Assembly: GCA_963710165.1 (NCBI GenBank) | Contig: CAVPYZ010000002.1 | Location: 124,001 to 188,000, forward strand | Direction of reading: 5' to 3' | DNA: 64,000 nucleotides | From: JACKIP01 sp963710165 | GTDB lineage: Bacteria > Pseudomonadota > Alphaproteobacteria > Micavibrionales > Micavibrionaceae | In this document: positions 36,451 to 45,971 of the stretch, piece by piece | Layout: every line of letters begins with the position of its first letter | Numbering within the stretch: the stretch's first letter is position 1 | The notes under the pieces: model-generated | Told to the model about the DNA's origin: nothing | The model's input: only the letters and a program-made list of their open reading frames with translations | The model's database searches: none | Position numbers and translations under genes: made by a program

Positions 36451-36882
36451 ATGGATCAGAGATTAAGTATCATTACATTAGGAGTGCGCAACCTTGAACA
36501 AAGCGTTGCTTTTTATGATGCTTTAGGTTGGAAAAAAGCATCTGAGGAGGAGGGGATTGCGGCATATAACCTGAATGGAAATATGACCCTGTCACTTTAT
36601 TCGTTAGATAAATTATCAGAAGATGTGACGATTAATTTGGAGTCATCCGCTTATTCTACGTGTACGCTCGCTTACAACGTCAATTCCAAGGAAGAGGTCA
36701 ATACAGCTTTGAAAACAGCGGAGGCAGCAGGTGCAAAAATAATCAAACCCGCTGCAGACGTTTTTTGGGGAGGATATTCAGGTTATTTTGCTGATCCAAA
36801 CGGTCAGTTATGGGAAGTTGCTTATAATCCTTTTTCATTAATAGGGGAAAACGGCGCGTTTCAATGGAACGGTGTAAAATAA
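36451..36882 (+). CDS. VOC (glyoxalase/bleomycin-resistance) family protein
   Basis: 143 residues with the two-repeat betaalphabetabetabeta pattern of the vicinal oxygen chelate fold: ITLGVRNLEQSVAFYDALGW at the start, and YSGYFADPNGQLWEVAYNP near the end, with a probable metal-binding Glu. The exact substrate cannot be assigned. It begins 1 bp after aroB and is likely in its transcript. Confidence 0.85.
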   Translation: MDQRLSIITLGVRNLEQSVAFYDALGWKKASEEEGIAAYNLNGNMTLSLYSLDKLSEDVTINLESSAYSTCTLAYNVNSKEEVNTALKTAEAAGAKIIKPAADVFWGGYSGYFADPNGQLWEVAYNPFSLIGENGAFQWNGVK

Positions 36883-36920
36883 TACTTCGCAGAACGCGGC
36901 GTTCGCTGTAAAAGCATTCT

Positions 36921-38189
36921 ATGGAACTCCTTATACCAATTTTTATTATCCTGTTCTTGCTATGCCTTTCAGGATTTTTCTCCGGCTCTGAAACTGCCCT
37001 GACAGCTGCGTCCAGCATTCGTATGCAAAACCGCGAAAAAGAGGGGGACAAAAAAGCCGCTCTCGTCAATCGTATCCGTGAGAAAAAAGACCGGATGATC
37101 GGCGCTCTATTACTTGGTAATAATCTTGTAAATATTCTTGCGTCTGCACTTGCCACGTCTGTCCTCATCAAAATATTTGGTGAAGCAGGGGTGGTCTATG
37201 CAACTCTTGTCATGACGTTGCTTGTCTTGGTGTTTGCAGAAGTTCTTCCTAAAACCTACGCGCTTCATAATGCCAATACGATGAGCCGTCATATCGCCCC
37301 CATTCTAAATCCTGTAATCTATATCCTTGCGCCCGCCGTTGACGCCGTGACGTGGATTGTGCGTATGGTCTTGAAAATCTTTGGCGTTGATATTTCTATG
37401 GTGCAACAAGGCTCTCATATGGAGTTATTGCGTGGTGTCATTGATATGCATGAGGGCGAGGGCGAGAAAGAAGTTGTTGAGCAACGCGCCATGTTACGTT
37501 CCATTCTGGATCTGGCAGATGTTGAAATTTCGGAAGTAATGACACACCGCAAAAATGTGGAAATGATTGATACATCCAAATCCATAGAAGATATTATTGA
37601 TGATGTATTGAACAGCCCCTATACCAGATTACCGTTATATTCCGAAGATCCTGAAAATATTGTGGGTATCCTCCATGTAAAACATCTATTGCGAGAGATG
37701 CATCATAATCGGGGTGATATCACAAAAATCAATCTGATGGAGTTGGCAACAGACCCGTGGTTTGTACCCGACACCACACATTTATATGACCAGCTACAAG
37801 CTTTCAGAGAGCGCAAAGAGCATTTTGCCTTGATTGTTGATGAATACGGTGATTTGCAAGGCATCGTCACATTAGAAGATATTTTAGAAGAAATCGTAGG
37901 CGAGATTGACGATGAGCATGATGTACCGGTTGCAGGTGTGCGCCCCTTACCGGATGAAAGTTATCTGGTTGACGGTACAGTGACGATTCGTGATCTCAAT
38001 CGCGCCTATGACTGGAATTTACCGGATGAGGATTATGCAACGCTAGCGGGTTTGATTATTCACGAATCAAAAGCCCTGCCAAAAGCAGGACAAGTTTTTA
38101 CATTTCACGATTTCCGTTTTGACGTGGCACGAAGAATGCGCAATCAAATTACGTTGGTGCGTGTCAGGCCACCGAAAAAAGAGGGCTGA
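36921..38189 (+). CDS. CNNM/CorC-type membrane protein (DUF21-CBS-CorC_HlyC)
   Basis: 422 residues. The N-terminal DUF21 domain (about 1-185) has three to four membrane helices and the signature FSGSETALTAAS. A CBS pair follows (about 205-330, with EVMTHRKNVEMID and IVDEYGDLQGIVTLEDILEEIVG), then a C-terminal transporter-associated domain (about 340-420). The family is linked to magnesium or cobalt transport; in Alphaproteobacteria the gene follows aroB, as here. Confidence 0.92.
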   Translation: MELLIPIFIILFLLCLSGFFSGSETALTAASSIRMQNREKEGDKKAALVNRIREKKDRMIGALLLGNNLVNILASALATSVLIKIFGEAGVVYATLVMTLLVLVFAEVLPKTYALHNANTMSRHIAPILNPVIYILAPAVDAVTWIVRMVLKIFGVDISMVQQGSHMELLRGVIDMHEGEGEKEVVEQRAMLRSILDLADVEISEVMTHRKNVEMIDTSKSIEDIIDDVLNSPYTRLPLYSEDPENIVGILHVKHLLREMHHNRGDITKINLMELATDPWFVPDTTHLYDQLQAFRERKEHFALIVDEYGDLQGIVTLEDILEEIVGEIDDEHDVPVAGVRPLPDESYLVDGTVTIRDLNRAYDWNLPDEDYATLAGLIIHESKALPKAGQVFTFHDFRFDVARRMRNQITLVRVRPPKKEG

Positions 38190-38244
38190 TATTTTGTTAA
38201 CTATCCTATACAAAGCCTTTTAAACCTTGCTATACTTTGCCTAA

Positions 38245-39153
38245 ATGAGTGCTTATAATTCACCATATGATGTTAATAACAGCTACACGACCCTGACGGG
38301 GGCGTTGAATGGTTCTGTTACGGCGTCAATTATCGGGCATTTGATTATTTTGCTTCTAATAATTTTCGGCATTCCCTTTATTGCCAAAAATCCGGAACTG
38401 ATTTACGAGCCTATTCCTGTAGAGATTATTAGCAGTGCCGACCTTGAGTCCGATAAGCCACCTGTGGAAGACGCAGTACAAGAACCTACGCCGCCGCCGA
38501 TTAAACGCCAACCGCCACAAATGGTTGAAGAAATCCCCCCTGCACCGGAGCCAGAACCTGTGATAGAAGCCGCCGTGCCCGAACCTACGCCGCCACCTCC
38601 GCCAATTGAAACGCCCGAGTCGGAAGTTCAGGAGGAAGTTGAGCCGCAGAAAATTATTTTACCAACGCGCAAACCTAAACCACCTCCACCAAAAAAAGTC
38701 GAGAAACCAAAAGAAGATCCCAAGCCCAAGAGGGACATAAATTCATTGCTAAAAAATCTGGCCGAAGTAGATGATACGCCAACACCTGTTGTAAAAGAAC
38801 AAGAGACACAAGTGTCTTCCAATAAAGGTATTAGCGCAGGAAAGCTTAGTTTTAGTGAACTGGATTCTGTGCGGGCGCAAATATCAGGGTGCTGGAATTT
38901 CCCTGCCGGTGCCAAATATGCCGAGAACCTGATTGTTCAAATCAAATTGGTCATGAACACTGACCGCACCGTTCAGCGTGCAACCGTGGTTGATCAAGGC
39001 AAGTATAATCGCGATTCCGCTTTCCGTGCCGCCGCCGATGCCGCGTTGCGTGCCGTTCGAAACCCACGATGTGATCCACTAGATTTACCAGCATCAAAAT
39101 ATAGCGAATGGAAAACAATTACGCTAAACTTTGATCCTAAAGGTGTGTTATAG
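38245..39153 (+). CDS. tolA: TolA-like cell envelope protein
   Basis: Links the inner-membrane TolQR motor to TolB/Pal in outer-membrane constriction. The 302 residues have one membrane helix (about 26-46) and a long Pro/Glu/Lys-rich region (about 68-160) in place of the Ala-rich helix of enterobacteria. A C-terminal TolA/TonB-like domain ends the protein (about 200-302, VRAQISGCWNFPAGAKY). It is followed by tolB after 29 bp. tolQ and tolR, usually just upstream, are not in the window. Confidence 0.88.
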   Translation: MSAYNSPYDVNNSYTTLTGALNGSVTASIIGHLIILLLIIFGIPFIAKNPELIYEPIPVEIISSADLESDKPPVEDAVQEPTPPPIKRQPPQMVEEIPPAPEPEPVIEAAVPEPTPPPPPIETPESEVQEEVEPQKIILPTRKPKPPPPKKVEKPKEDPKPKRDINSLLKNLAEVDDTPTPVVKEQETQVSSNKGISAGKLSFSELDSVRAQISGCWNFPAGAKYAENLIVQIKLVMNTDRTVQRATVVDQGKYNRDSAFRAAADAALRAVRNPRCDPLDLPASKYSEWKTITLNFDPKGVL

Positions 39154-39182
39154 TCACTTTCTAATTTTAAAAAGGGTGTTTT

Positions 39183-40490
39183 ATGAAACATATTTTTCTT
39201 TTCCTTGCCGTTGTTCTGACGTCTTTTTCTGCCAGATCAGAACTTGTTATTAATATCAGCGATCCTAGCTTCCAGCCTATGCCGATTGCGGTGACATCAT
39301 TTAATGCCGAAGATAGTGCGCGCCAGAAAATAGGGCGCGATATCGCAAGCGTTGTGACATCCAACTTGAACAGCACGGGACTTTTTCGTCCTCTTGATCC
39401 GCAAGCATTTATTCAGGATGTTAATTCAATCAGTGTAGGTGGGCCAAAATTTCCCGAATGGCGCGCCATTAACGCCCAAGCTCTTGTAACGGGGCAGGCG
39501 ACACGCGCCGATAACGGACAAACCCGCGTAGAATTCAGATTATTTGATGTGTTTTCAGAACGCCAGCTTTTGGGAATGGCTTATACAACCAATGAAGATA
39601 ACTGGCGACGTATCGCACATATTATTTCTGACGAAATTTACAAACGTATAACAGGCGAAGACGGCTACTTTGATAGTCGTATCGTTTATGTTGCTGAGAG
39701 CGGATCTGCGATTAATCGTGTGAAGCGTTTGGCAATTATGGATCAGGACGGTCAAAACCATAAGTACCTAACAGATGGTAGCTATCTTGTTTTGACACCG
39801 CGCTTTTCACCGAACCAGCAATTGATTACCTATCTCTCATACTTTAATAATCGCCCACGTGTTTATCTATATGATATTAACAGCGGTCGTCAGGATGTTC
39901 TGGGTAATTTCCCTGGAATGACGTTCGCACCGCGCTTTTCACCAGATGGTCAAAAAGTTGCGATGAGTTATTCTGAAAATGGCAATAGTGATGTTTATGT
40001 GATGGATATTCGCACGAAACAGCCGAGACGTTTGACCACAAATTCTGGAATTGATACATCGCCAAGCTATGCTCCGGATGGTCAGAAAATTGTTTTCGAA
40101 TCTGATCGCAGCGGCTCGCAGCAACTTTATACAATGAATTCAGATGGTAGCTCGGTTGAGCGGATATCTTTTGGTGATGGTCGTTACGGTAACCCTGTCT
40201 GGTCACCGCGTGGCGATTTGATCGCTTTTACTAAGATGCATAAAGGTCAATTCTACGTTGGTGTTATGCGCCCCGATGGTGCGGGTGAGCGTCTTATTAC
40301 AAAGGCTTACCATGTGGAAGGTCCCAGCTGGTCACCTAATGGCCGAGTGCTGACCTATTTCAAAGAAACCCCCGGAGCAAACGGTCGTAGCGCTAAGCTT
40401 TACACCATTGATCTGACTGGTTTTAATGAGCGCAAGTTGAACACACCGCAAGATGCATCCGATCCGGCCTGGAGCCCACTCAACGATTAA
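39183..40490 (+). CDS. tolB: Tol-Pal system protein TolB
   Basis: Periplasmic component that binds Pal and the TolA C-terminus. The 435 residues start with a signal peptide (about 1-19). An N-terminal domain (about 20-160) and a six-bladed beta-propeller follow, visible as repeats of PRFSPDGQKVAMSYSENGNSDVYVMDI type. The pal gene usually follows tolB, but the next gene here is a short unknown one, so pal is elsewhere. Confidence 0.96.
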   Translation: MKHIFLFLAVVLTSFSARSELVINISDPSFQPMPIAVTSFNAEDSARQKIGRDIASVVTSNLNSTGLFRPLDPQAFIQDVNSISVGGPKFPEWRAINAQALVTGQATRADNGQTRVEFRLFDVFSERQLLGMAYTTNEDNWRRIAHIISDEIYKRITGEDGYFDSRIVYVAESGSAINRVKRLAIMDQDGQNHKYLTDGSYLVLTPRFSPNQQLITYLSYFNNRPRVYLYDINSGRQDVLGNFPGMTFAPRFSPDGQKVAMSYSENGNSDVYVMDIRTKQPRRLTTNSGIDTSPSYAPDGQKIVFESDRSGSQQLYTMNSDGSSVERISFGDGRYGNPVWSPRGDLIAFTKMHKGQFYVGVMRPDGAGERLITKAYHVEGPSWSPNGRVLTYFKETPGANGRSAKLYTIDLTGFNERKLNTPQDASDPAWSPLND

Positions 40491-40547
40491 ATTTGTAAGA
40501 TGGTTTAAAAATTGATATATTAACATAATATAGAGAAAGGTGTTTAA

Positions 40548-40961
40548 ATGGTAATGAAAGCAATTAGTGTAGCGGCAACTTTGTTAGTTCCAAATGCTAC
40601 AGAAGTTCAAGCGGATGTAAGGACAGATTTTGAAGTTTGTGCAGATGCCGCTTTACAAGAAGTGCTACCACCAAATTACGAAACAGGTACAAGCATAAAT
40701 TATGAGGGATCTTTTGCTGTTCCTCAAGAAAATGATGCAATGTCTTGGGATAATACTTATGAAGTAAAACCTCCAAAAGATTTGCGTTCAGGATTTATAT
40801 CATCTTATAATGATGATGGTGGATTAAATGGATCGTCTGTAACTATAGACGGTAATGGCTCTATTATTGGTGAAATTGAAGGTAATGGTTATGGTGCAGA
40901 AGAAATTAAAGCTATATCTGAACACATACAGGACTGTATGGGATTATCATTAACATCATAA
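40548..40961 (+). CDS. Small secreted hypothetical protein
   Basis: 137 residues with a short, weak signal peptide (about 1-22, ending VQADV) and an acidic Gly/Asn/Asp-rich body holding two cysteines. No family is recognised. GAAAGGTG precedes the ATG. It occupies the place pal often has after tolB but has no OmpA domain. The 3' end overlaps rppH by six bases. Confidence 0.65.
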   Translation: MVMKAISVAATLLVPNATEVQADVRTDFEVCADAALQEVLPPNYETGTSINYEGSFAVPQENDAMSWDNTYEVKPPKDLRSGFISSYNDDGGLNGSSVTIDGNGSIIGEIEGNGYGAEEIKAISEHIQDCMGLSLTS

Positions 40962-41453
40962 TTGTTTTGAAGGTGCGAATTTTTCAAAAGACTCTATAAC
41001 CTGCTTATATACTTCACGTTTGAAGGGCACTATAAGGTTGGGAACATTGTTGAGACGTTCCCATTTCCACTGTGAAAATTCCGGGCGCGCGTCAGTATCA
41101 AGTCTTATATCTTTATCATTCCCTGTAAATCGCATAGCAATCCAATACTGCTCCTGTCCACGATATTGACCGTTCCATAGCGCATCAACTAAATGAGGTG
41201 GTAAATCGTAGGTGACTGTATGATCCATCATTTCAAGAAGCTCGGCCTTGTCCGTCCCGATTTCCTCTTTTAGTTCGCGCAGTGCCGCCGCGTAGATGTC
41301 TTCGCCTGTATCAATGCCACCTTGGGGCATTTGCCACGCATTTGGCGTGTCTATACGCTCCCCCACAAATACTTGTCCTTTATCATTAAATAAGGCAATT
41401 CCAACGCAAGCACGGTAGGGACGATTATGAATAGAGGTGTTTTGATCAGACAT
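40956..41453 (-). CDS. rppH: RNA pyrophosphohydrolase (NUDIX)
   Basis: Removes pyrophosphate from the 5' end of mRNA and so initiates decay. The 165 residues have the NUDIX box GGIDTGEDIYAAALRELKEE with the metal-binding Glu residues, and the RppH signatures YRACVGIALFN and WQMPQGGID. It follows the divergent polysaccharide deacetylase gene after about 50 bp in the alphaproteobacterial envC - ctpA - deacetylase - rppH order. Confidence 0.93.
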   Translation of the reverse strand: MSDQNTSIHNRPYRACVGIALFNDKGQVFVGERIDTPNAWQMPQGGIDTGEDIYAAALRELKEEIGTDKAELLEMMDHTVTYDLPPHLVDALWNGQYRGQEQYWIAMRFTGNDKDIRLDTDARPEFSQWKWERLNNVPNLIVPFKREVYKQVIESFEKFAPSKQL

Positions 41454-41504
41454 TCAAAAGTTATAAAGCGAATATATTAGAAAATCAATTTATAGAGGTC
41501 ATAC

Positions 41505-42554
41505 TTATTCTTGGGAGGCGGATATAGGGGCAAGCACATATCCTTTTTCAGGCAGTGTTTCAAACCACTCTTTTAAAACAGGAATATCCTGAGGTGTTGG
41601 CGTGTAAAATACTGACATATTTTGATTCTTTTCCAATGCGTCATTCCACACTGATATTTTTCGAGAGGATAGTGCATTTTCATTTTCTTTGAGACGTCTT
41701 ATCTGACCATCATTTGATGATGCGATTTTTTCAAGAGAATTCAAAGTGACAGAAGAGGAATATGCCAAGCCTAAACCTCTTTGATATAAATCATTCTGCA
41801 ATTGCTCTGAACGTGCACTAGAAAAAGACAGCGTCACATTATCAGCATTATCTAAAAACAGGCCAACATATCCTGTCATCGACCCTAAAACACGTTTATA
41901 GACAGACATATTTTTATTGCCGGAATAATCTGCACGTAGTGACAAAGTACCTGTATCAATGGCGGGGTTGTAAACTTCGATTGGTAACTCTACCCAAACT
42001 TCATGACCGCTATTTTTGAAAAGCGTCAATAATGCCTCAGGATTTGGAGAGTAGGGAGAGATAAGAATAGAAACATCTTGCGGTAGCTGGTCTGCAACCT
42101 GTTTCACAGTGTCATCAAGAAATGTGAAGGGGCCCAAAATAAGCTGAAACTTGCGTTGTCCCGAAGGAAGAATAAAATTTCGTTTGTAGGCATCAAAAGG
42201 AGTAAGGTTTTTTGAAATATCAGGCTTTGGAATCAAACCAAATTGACTGTTTTCAACCAGATCTTCCTGATAAAGTTCAGTTTGCTGAACGCTATTTTGA
42301 GGTATCGTTTCAGGTTCTTCAATAACAGTATTCTGTTGTTCAGTATTAAGCGTAGTGTTAGGCGATATAGTCACGTCTTGTTCAATTGTGCGAACAGGCA
42401 CAGATACAATAGGGAGGGTTTCAAAAACCTGTTCTTTGTAAGATGATCCGTTTAAATACGCCCATCCACAAAAAACAAACAGCAGCGCAATCGTAAATAG
42501 CGCGCCCCTAGAGAAAGACTTACTAAAAGACGTGGGATGTGAGGCGGTTGCCAC
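41505..42554 (-). CDS. Divergent polysaccharide deacetylase family protein
   Basis: 349 residues with one N-terminal membrane helix (about 17-31), a Glu/Gln/Thr-rich spacer (about 40-120) and a divergent polysaccharide deacetylase domain (Deac_div/DUF610, about 120-345). The domain shows LILGPFTFLDDTVKQVADQLP and the VWVELPIEVYNP-like strand. Members lack most metal ligands and their activity is unclear. Its start lies 2 bp after the ctpA stop, placing it in the envC - ctpA operon. Confidence 0.85.
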   Translation of the reverse strand: MATASHPTSFSKSFSRGALFTIALLFVFCGWAYLNGSSYKEQVFETLPIVSVPVRTIEQDVTISPNTTLNTEQQNTVIEEPETIPQNSVQQTELYQEDLVENSQFGLIPKPDISKNLTPFDAYKRNFILPSGQRKFQLILGPFTFLDDTVKQVADQLPQDVSILISPYSPNPEALLTLFKNSGHEVWVELPIEVYNPAIDTGTLSLRADYSGNKNMSVYKRVLGSMTGYVGLFLDNADNVTLSFSSARSEQLQNDLYQRGLGLAYSSSVTLNSLEKIASSNDGQIRRLKENENALSSRKISVWNDALEKNQNMSVFYTPTPQDIPVLKEWFETLPEKGYVLAPISASQE

Positions 42555-42556
42555 CT

Positions 42557-44020
42557 TTACTCACCTGTTCCTGTTTTCTTTTCAACAGCATCTGATTTAT
42601 CTTCGTACTTTTCATTATCATTGGCGGCAATATCCGTCATGATAACTTTGCCGTTATACATGGAAAGACCACGTATCAAATCAACGGCGCGATCAAGTTG
42701 ATAATCCTTCATAAGAAGCTCTTTATTATCCTGCTCTTTTTTCTCTTCTTCCGTCATTTTTTCCTCTTGCTCTTCACGAAGCTTCTTGGCACGAGAGCTT
42801 TCTTCTTTTTCATCGCTATCTAGCGCACCTTTAAGATTGGCTTCTCTTGTGCGGCGGTATTCTAGTGTTTCAACTTTGGAAATCTCAACTTCAATATCTG
42901 GCTCGATCCCTTTGGCCTGAATGGAGCGACCCGACGGTGTATAATAACGCGCAGTTGTCAAACGCATCGCGCCGTTTCCGCTGAGGGGTATAACTGTTTG
43001 GACAGAGCCTTTACCAAAGGTTGGTGTCCCCATGATGATCGCACGTTTATGATCTTGGAGCGCGCCTGCCACAATTTCGGACGCCGATGCCGAACCACCA
43101 TTTACAAGCACAACAATAGGAAGATCTTCGACCATATCACCTGATCTGGCATTATCTCTTTTACTATCGATTTTATGACGTCCGCGTGTTGAGACAATTT
43201 CTCCCTTATCAAGGAAAACATCCGAAACACCAATCGCTTGATCTAACAATCCACCGGGATTATTTCTTAAATCAATTACAAATCCGGCAAGGTTATTCCC
43301 AAGTTTTTCTTTAATGTCTGTTATCGCCGTTTTTACATCATCTGTTGTGTTGCGGTTGAATGTCGTAACGCGAACATATCCTACTTTATCTTTAAAAATA
43401 TTGTCTTTTACAGGACGAATACGAATAACATCACGTATGATCGGAATGTAAAGCGGCTCTGACGCACCTTTACGGGCGATGGTGAGTTCGATTTCTGATC
43501 CTGGTTTGCCGCGCATTAGATCAACAGCTTCTTTCAGGCTTAATCCCAAAACTGATGTTCCGTCCAGATGTGTGATCAGGTCGCCTGCTTCGATACCAGC
43601 GACAAATGCCGGTGTATCATCAATGGGGGAGACAACTTTAACAAAGCCTTCTTCCATTGTAACTTCCATACCCAGGCCGCCAAATTCGCCTTTGGTTTGT
43701 TCACGCATATCTTTAAAATCATCAATGTTTAAATATGCCGAATGTGGATCAAGACTGGAAAGCATGCCGTTGATGGCATATTCAATCAATTCTTTATCGC
43801 TAATCTCATCGACATATTGCGCACGAACACGTTCAAACACATTTCCAAACAGATTTAGATGATCATAGATATCTTCTTCACGTTCTTGCGGCGCAACCTC
43901 TTTCGTCCCTGCCATACGTTGTTCCTGAGCTGTAACACAAGCGGGAAGCAAGTTAATTGTTAAAAAGAGTCCAAGTAAAAATGGAATACGGGTCATTAAA
44001 AATCTTTCTTTCATAGTCAT
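42557..44020 (-). CDS. ctpA: C-terminal processing peptidase, S41 family (CtpA)
   Basis: Periplasmic Ser/Lys protease. The 487 residues have a signal peptide with a possible lipobox (LLPAC near residue 28). An S41 N-terminal helix domain, a PDZ domain (about 110-180, with GIEAGDLITHLDG) and the protease domain follow. The catalytic Ser lies in GGSASASEIVAGAL and the Lys in PTFGKGSVQ. A charged Glu/Lys tail of about 70 residues ends the protein. It lies between envC (7 bp upstream) and the deacetylase. Confidence 0.94.
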   Translation of the reverse strand: MTMKERFLMTRIPFLLGLFLTINLLPACVTAQEQRMAGTKEVAPQEREEDIYDHLNLFGNVFERVRAQYVDEISDKELIEYAINGMLSSLDPHSAYLNIDDFKDMREQTKGEFGGLGMEVTMEEGFVKVVSPIDDTPAFVAGIEAGDLITHLDGTSVLGLSLKEAVDLMRGKPGSEIELTIARKGASEPLYIPIIRDVIRIRPVKDNIFKDKVGYVRVTTFNRNTTDDVKTAITDIKEKLGNNLAGFVIDLRNNPGGLLDQAIGVSDVFLDKGEIVSTRGRHKIDSKRDNARSGDMVEDLPIVVLVNGGSASASEIVAGALQDHKRAIIMGTPTFGKGSVQTVIPLSGNGAMRLTTARYYTPSGRSIQAKGIEPDIEVEISKVETLEYRRTREANLKGALDSDEKEESSRAKKLREEQEEKMTEEEKKEQDNKELLMKDYQLDRAVDLIRGLSMYNGKVIMTDIAANDNEKYEDKSDAVEKKTGTGE

Positions 44021-44027
44021 AAATATA

Positions 44028-45248
44028 TCAGCTAAGGCCTTTGATTTTCCTTGAGGGATTGGTCGGATTACCTTTATATCTCAATTCGTAATATAAAAGT
44101 AGTCTTTCGGAGGCATTTTGTGAAGGCATTCTTCCAATTGGTTCACCATTTGTAACAGATTGTCCAACCGCAACATTGAGCGTTTCCATACCACTAATCA
44201 GGCTGTGCCATCCCCCTTCATGTTCAACGATGATAATTTGCCCATGCCTTTTGAACGGGCCGGCAAATTGAATAATGCCGTTCATAGGGGTCGTTACAAA
44301 CGCCCCTGCACGGGTTTGAATTTTGACGCCTTGCGTCTTTGCGCCGTAAACATCTTTCACGCCGTAGCGAACTTCTACGCTTCCAGCGGCAGGCCAGTTA
44401 TGATTTTCACTTGAAACAGGAGGAGACGTAGCTTTAAGCTGATTTCGCTTCAATTGCGCTTGTCGCTGCGCTTTTTCTTGCTCTTTCCGTGCAAGTTCAT
44501 TTTGTGCGCGCACTTTTGTAATCAGGTCCTTTAAACTTTTTGCATCCTGCGCCAGTTTATCCGCCCGTGTTTTGGCAAGCTTAATATCTTTTTGTGTGGC
44601 ATATATGTAATCCTGACGTCTTTTAATCAGTGTTTCTATATCACTTTGTTGAACGAGTAGAGATGCCAGCTCCGTTTGTTGCTGTTGCTTCTGAATATCC
44701 AATTGTTTTTGTAGTAAGGCGAGTTCTTGATAACTTTGTGACAAAAACCGCATACGTTTTTTTATTTGCGGCGCTGTTCGTTCAAGAATCATGGCTGTTT
44801 GCGCCGTTTGCAAAGGTGTTGTGGCTTGAAGAAAAAGCGTCTCGGTCGGAACACGTTTCAGGCGCAGTCCTGCAATCAGGCTATCTGAAAGAATTTTTTG
44901 ATTTTCTTTCAGGGTTTCTTGCAAATCACTCTGTTTGATCAAGTTATTTGTAATATTCTTTTCAAGCTTTAGAAGCGTTTGCTCAGTTTGCCTGATCTGA
45001 TCCGCCACCGGAATTATATTATTTTTAAGTTTATCAAGGCTGCGCTCTTCTTCTTTTTTCTTTTTATCGAGGTTTGCGGCAAGAGATTTTTGTTTTTCGA
45101 TATCAAGTTGCAACCCTTTAAACGCATCTTCACGCGCCACAGGTTTCAAACTATCTGTTGCCATAGCGGGGGTATTGCCAGCCATTATCATTAGAACAGC
45201 AAGCAAAAGATGTGTGATCAGAAAATTCGGGGTTAGACGCAGTATCAT
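44028..45248 (-). CDS. envC: EnvC-type murein hydrolase activator
   Basis: Activates amidases that split septal peptidoglycan. The 406 residues have a signal peptide (about 1-30) and a long coiled coil (about 40-265, Gln/Lys/Leu-rich). The C-terminal LytM/M23 domain (about 285-400, VEHEGGWHSLISGM) appears to lack key zinc ligands: the usual H-x-H pair is not seen and YYELRYKG replaces it. This fits a non-catalytic activator. It is divergent from fliL. Confidence 0.9.
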   Translation of the reverse strand: MILRLTPNFLITHLLLAVLMIMAGNTPAMATDSLKPVAREDAFKGLQLDIEKQKSLAANLDKKKKEEERSLDKLKNNIIPVADQIRQTEQTLLKLEKNITNNLIKQSDLQETLKENQKILSDSLIAGLRLKRVPTETLFLQATTPLQTAQTAMILERTAPQIKKRMRFLSQSYQELALLQKQLDIQKQQQQTELASLLVQQSDIETLIKRRQDYIYATQKDIKLAKTRADKLAQDAKSLKDLITKVRAQNELARKEQEKAQRQAQLKRNQLKATSPPVSSENHNWPAAGSVEVRYGVKDVYGAKTQGVKIQTRAGAFVTTPMNGIIQFAGPFKRHGQIIIVEHEGGWHSLISGMETLNVAVGQSVTNGEPIGRMPSQNASERLLLYYELRYKGNPTNPSRKIKGLS

Positions 45249-45312
45249 AGTTCGGTTATATTTATATAGAATAAACTATCAAAAAACTTTCTTTTTAAAA
45301 AGGTTTCTAAAC

Positions 45313-45906
45313 ATGGCTGATGATGAAGACGAAAAAGTCGAAGCGTCTCTTGATGATAACGAAGAACCGCTTGATGATGATGACGAAGGCAAAGGCGGCC
45401 CTAAAAAGCTACTTATACTAATTGCGCTACCGATTCTATTATTGGGCGGCGGGGCAGCAGCATATTTTACAGGGGCGCTTGATTCGTTTATCGGCGACAG
45501 CAGTGAAAGCGGTGAAGAACAGGACGGCGATAATTATGCCTCGGCTGATGATGGTCATGGTGGTAAAGGCGGCGATCACGGAAAAGGCGGTTCAGGGCCA
45601 TATTTCCTTCCTATGCCAAATCAGCGTGTGAACCTTAATTCCGAGGGAGGAGCGCCGACCTATCTACAGCTTAGTGTTCAGCTTGAGCTTAAATCTGAGA
45701 GTGATAAAGCCAAGGTCGAAGCCGTTATGCCGCGTGTTATTGACCAATTTCAAACCTATCTTCGTGAACTTCGCGTTCGTGATTTAAAAGGCTCGGCAGG
45801 TATTTACAGATTACAGGCAGAATTATTGAATAGAGTGAATGCCGCCGCCGCCCCGATTGAGGTTCAAGATGTTTTATTTCAGGAAATTCTAATACAGGAA
45901 AATTGA
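45313..45906 (+). CDS. fliL: Flagellar basal-body protein FliL
   Basis: Inner-membrane protein around the flagellar stator. The chosen ATG at 45313 gives 197 residues beginning MADDEDEKVEASL, with an acidic cytoplasmic end. An in-frame extension 46 codons upstream has no support. One membrane helix lies at about 34-54. A Gly/Asp/His-rich periplasmic linker and the FliL domain follow (about 105-197). It is first in the fliL - fliM - DUF6468 - motE-like set. Confidence 0.9.
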   Translation: MADDEDEKVEASLDDNEEPLDDDDEGKGGPKKLLILIALPILLLGGGAAAYFTGALDSFIGDSSESGEEQDGDNYASADDGHGGKGGDHGKGGSGPYFLPMPNQRVNLNSEGGAPTYLQLSVQLELKSESDKAKVEAVMPRVIDQFQTYLRELRVRDLKGSAGIYRLQAELLNRVNAAAAPIEVQDVLFQEILIQEN

Positions 45907-45971
45907 GTTGGTTTATGTTATACTATGAATGATATCAAACATGGCCTGAAACTTGCCTTTATAATTAAGAA

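Noticed and set aside
38125..38139. A second -24/-12-like sequence (TGGCACGAAGAATGC) upstream of tolA
   Set aside because: It lies inside the CorC-type coding region, has ATGC instead of TTGC, and is about 105 bp from tolA; chance is likely.
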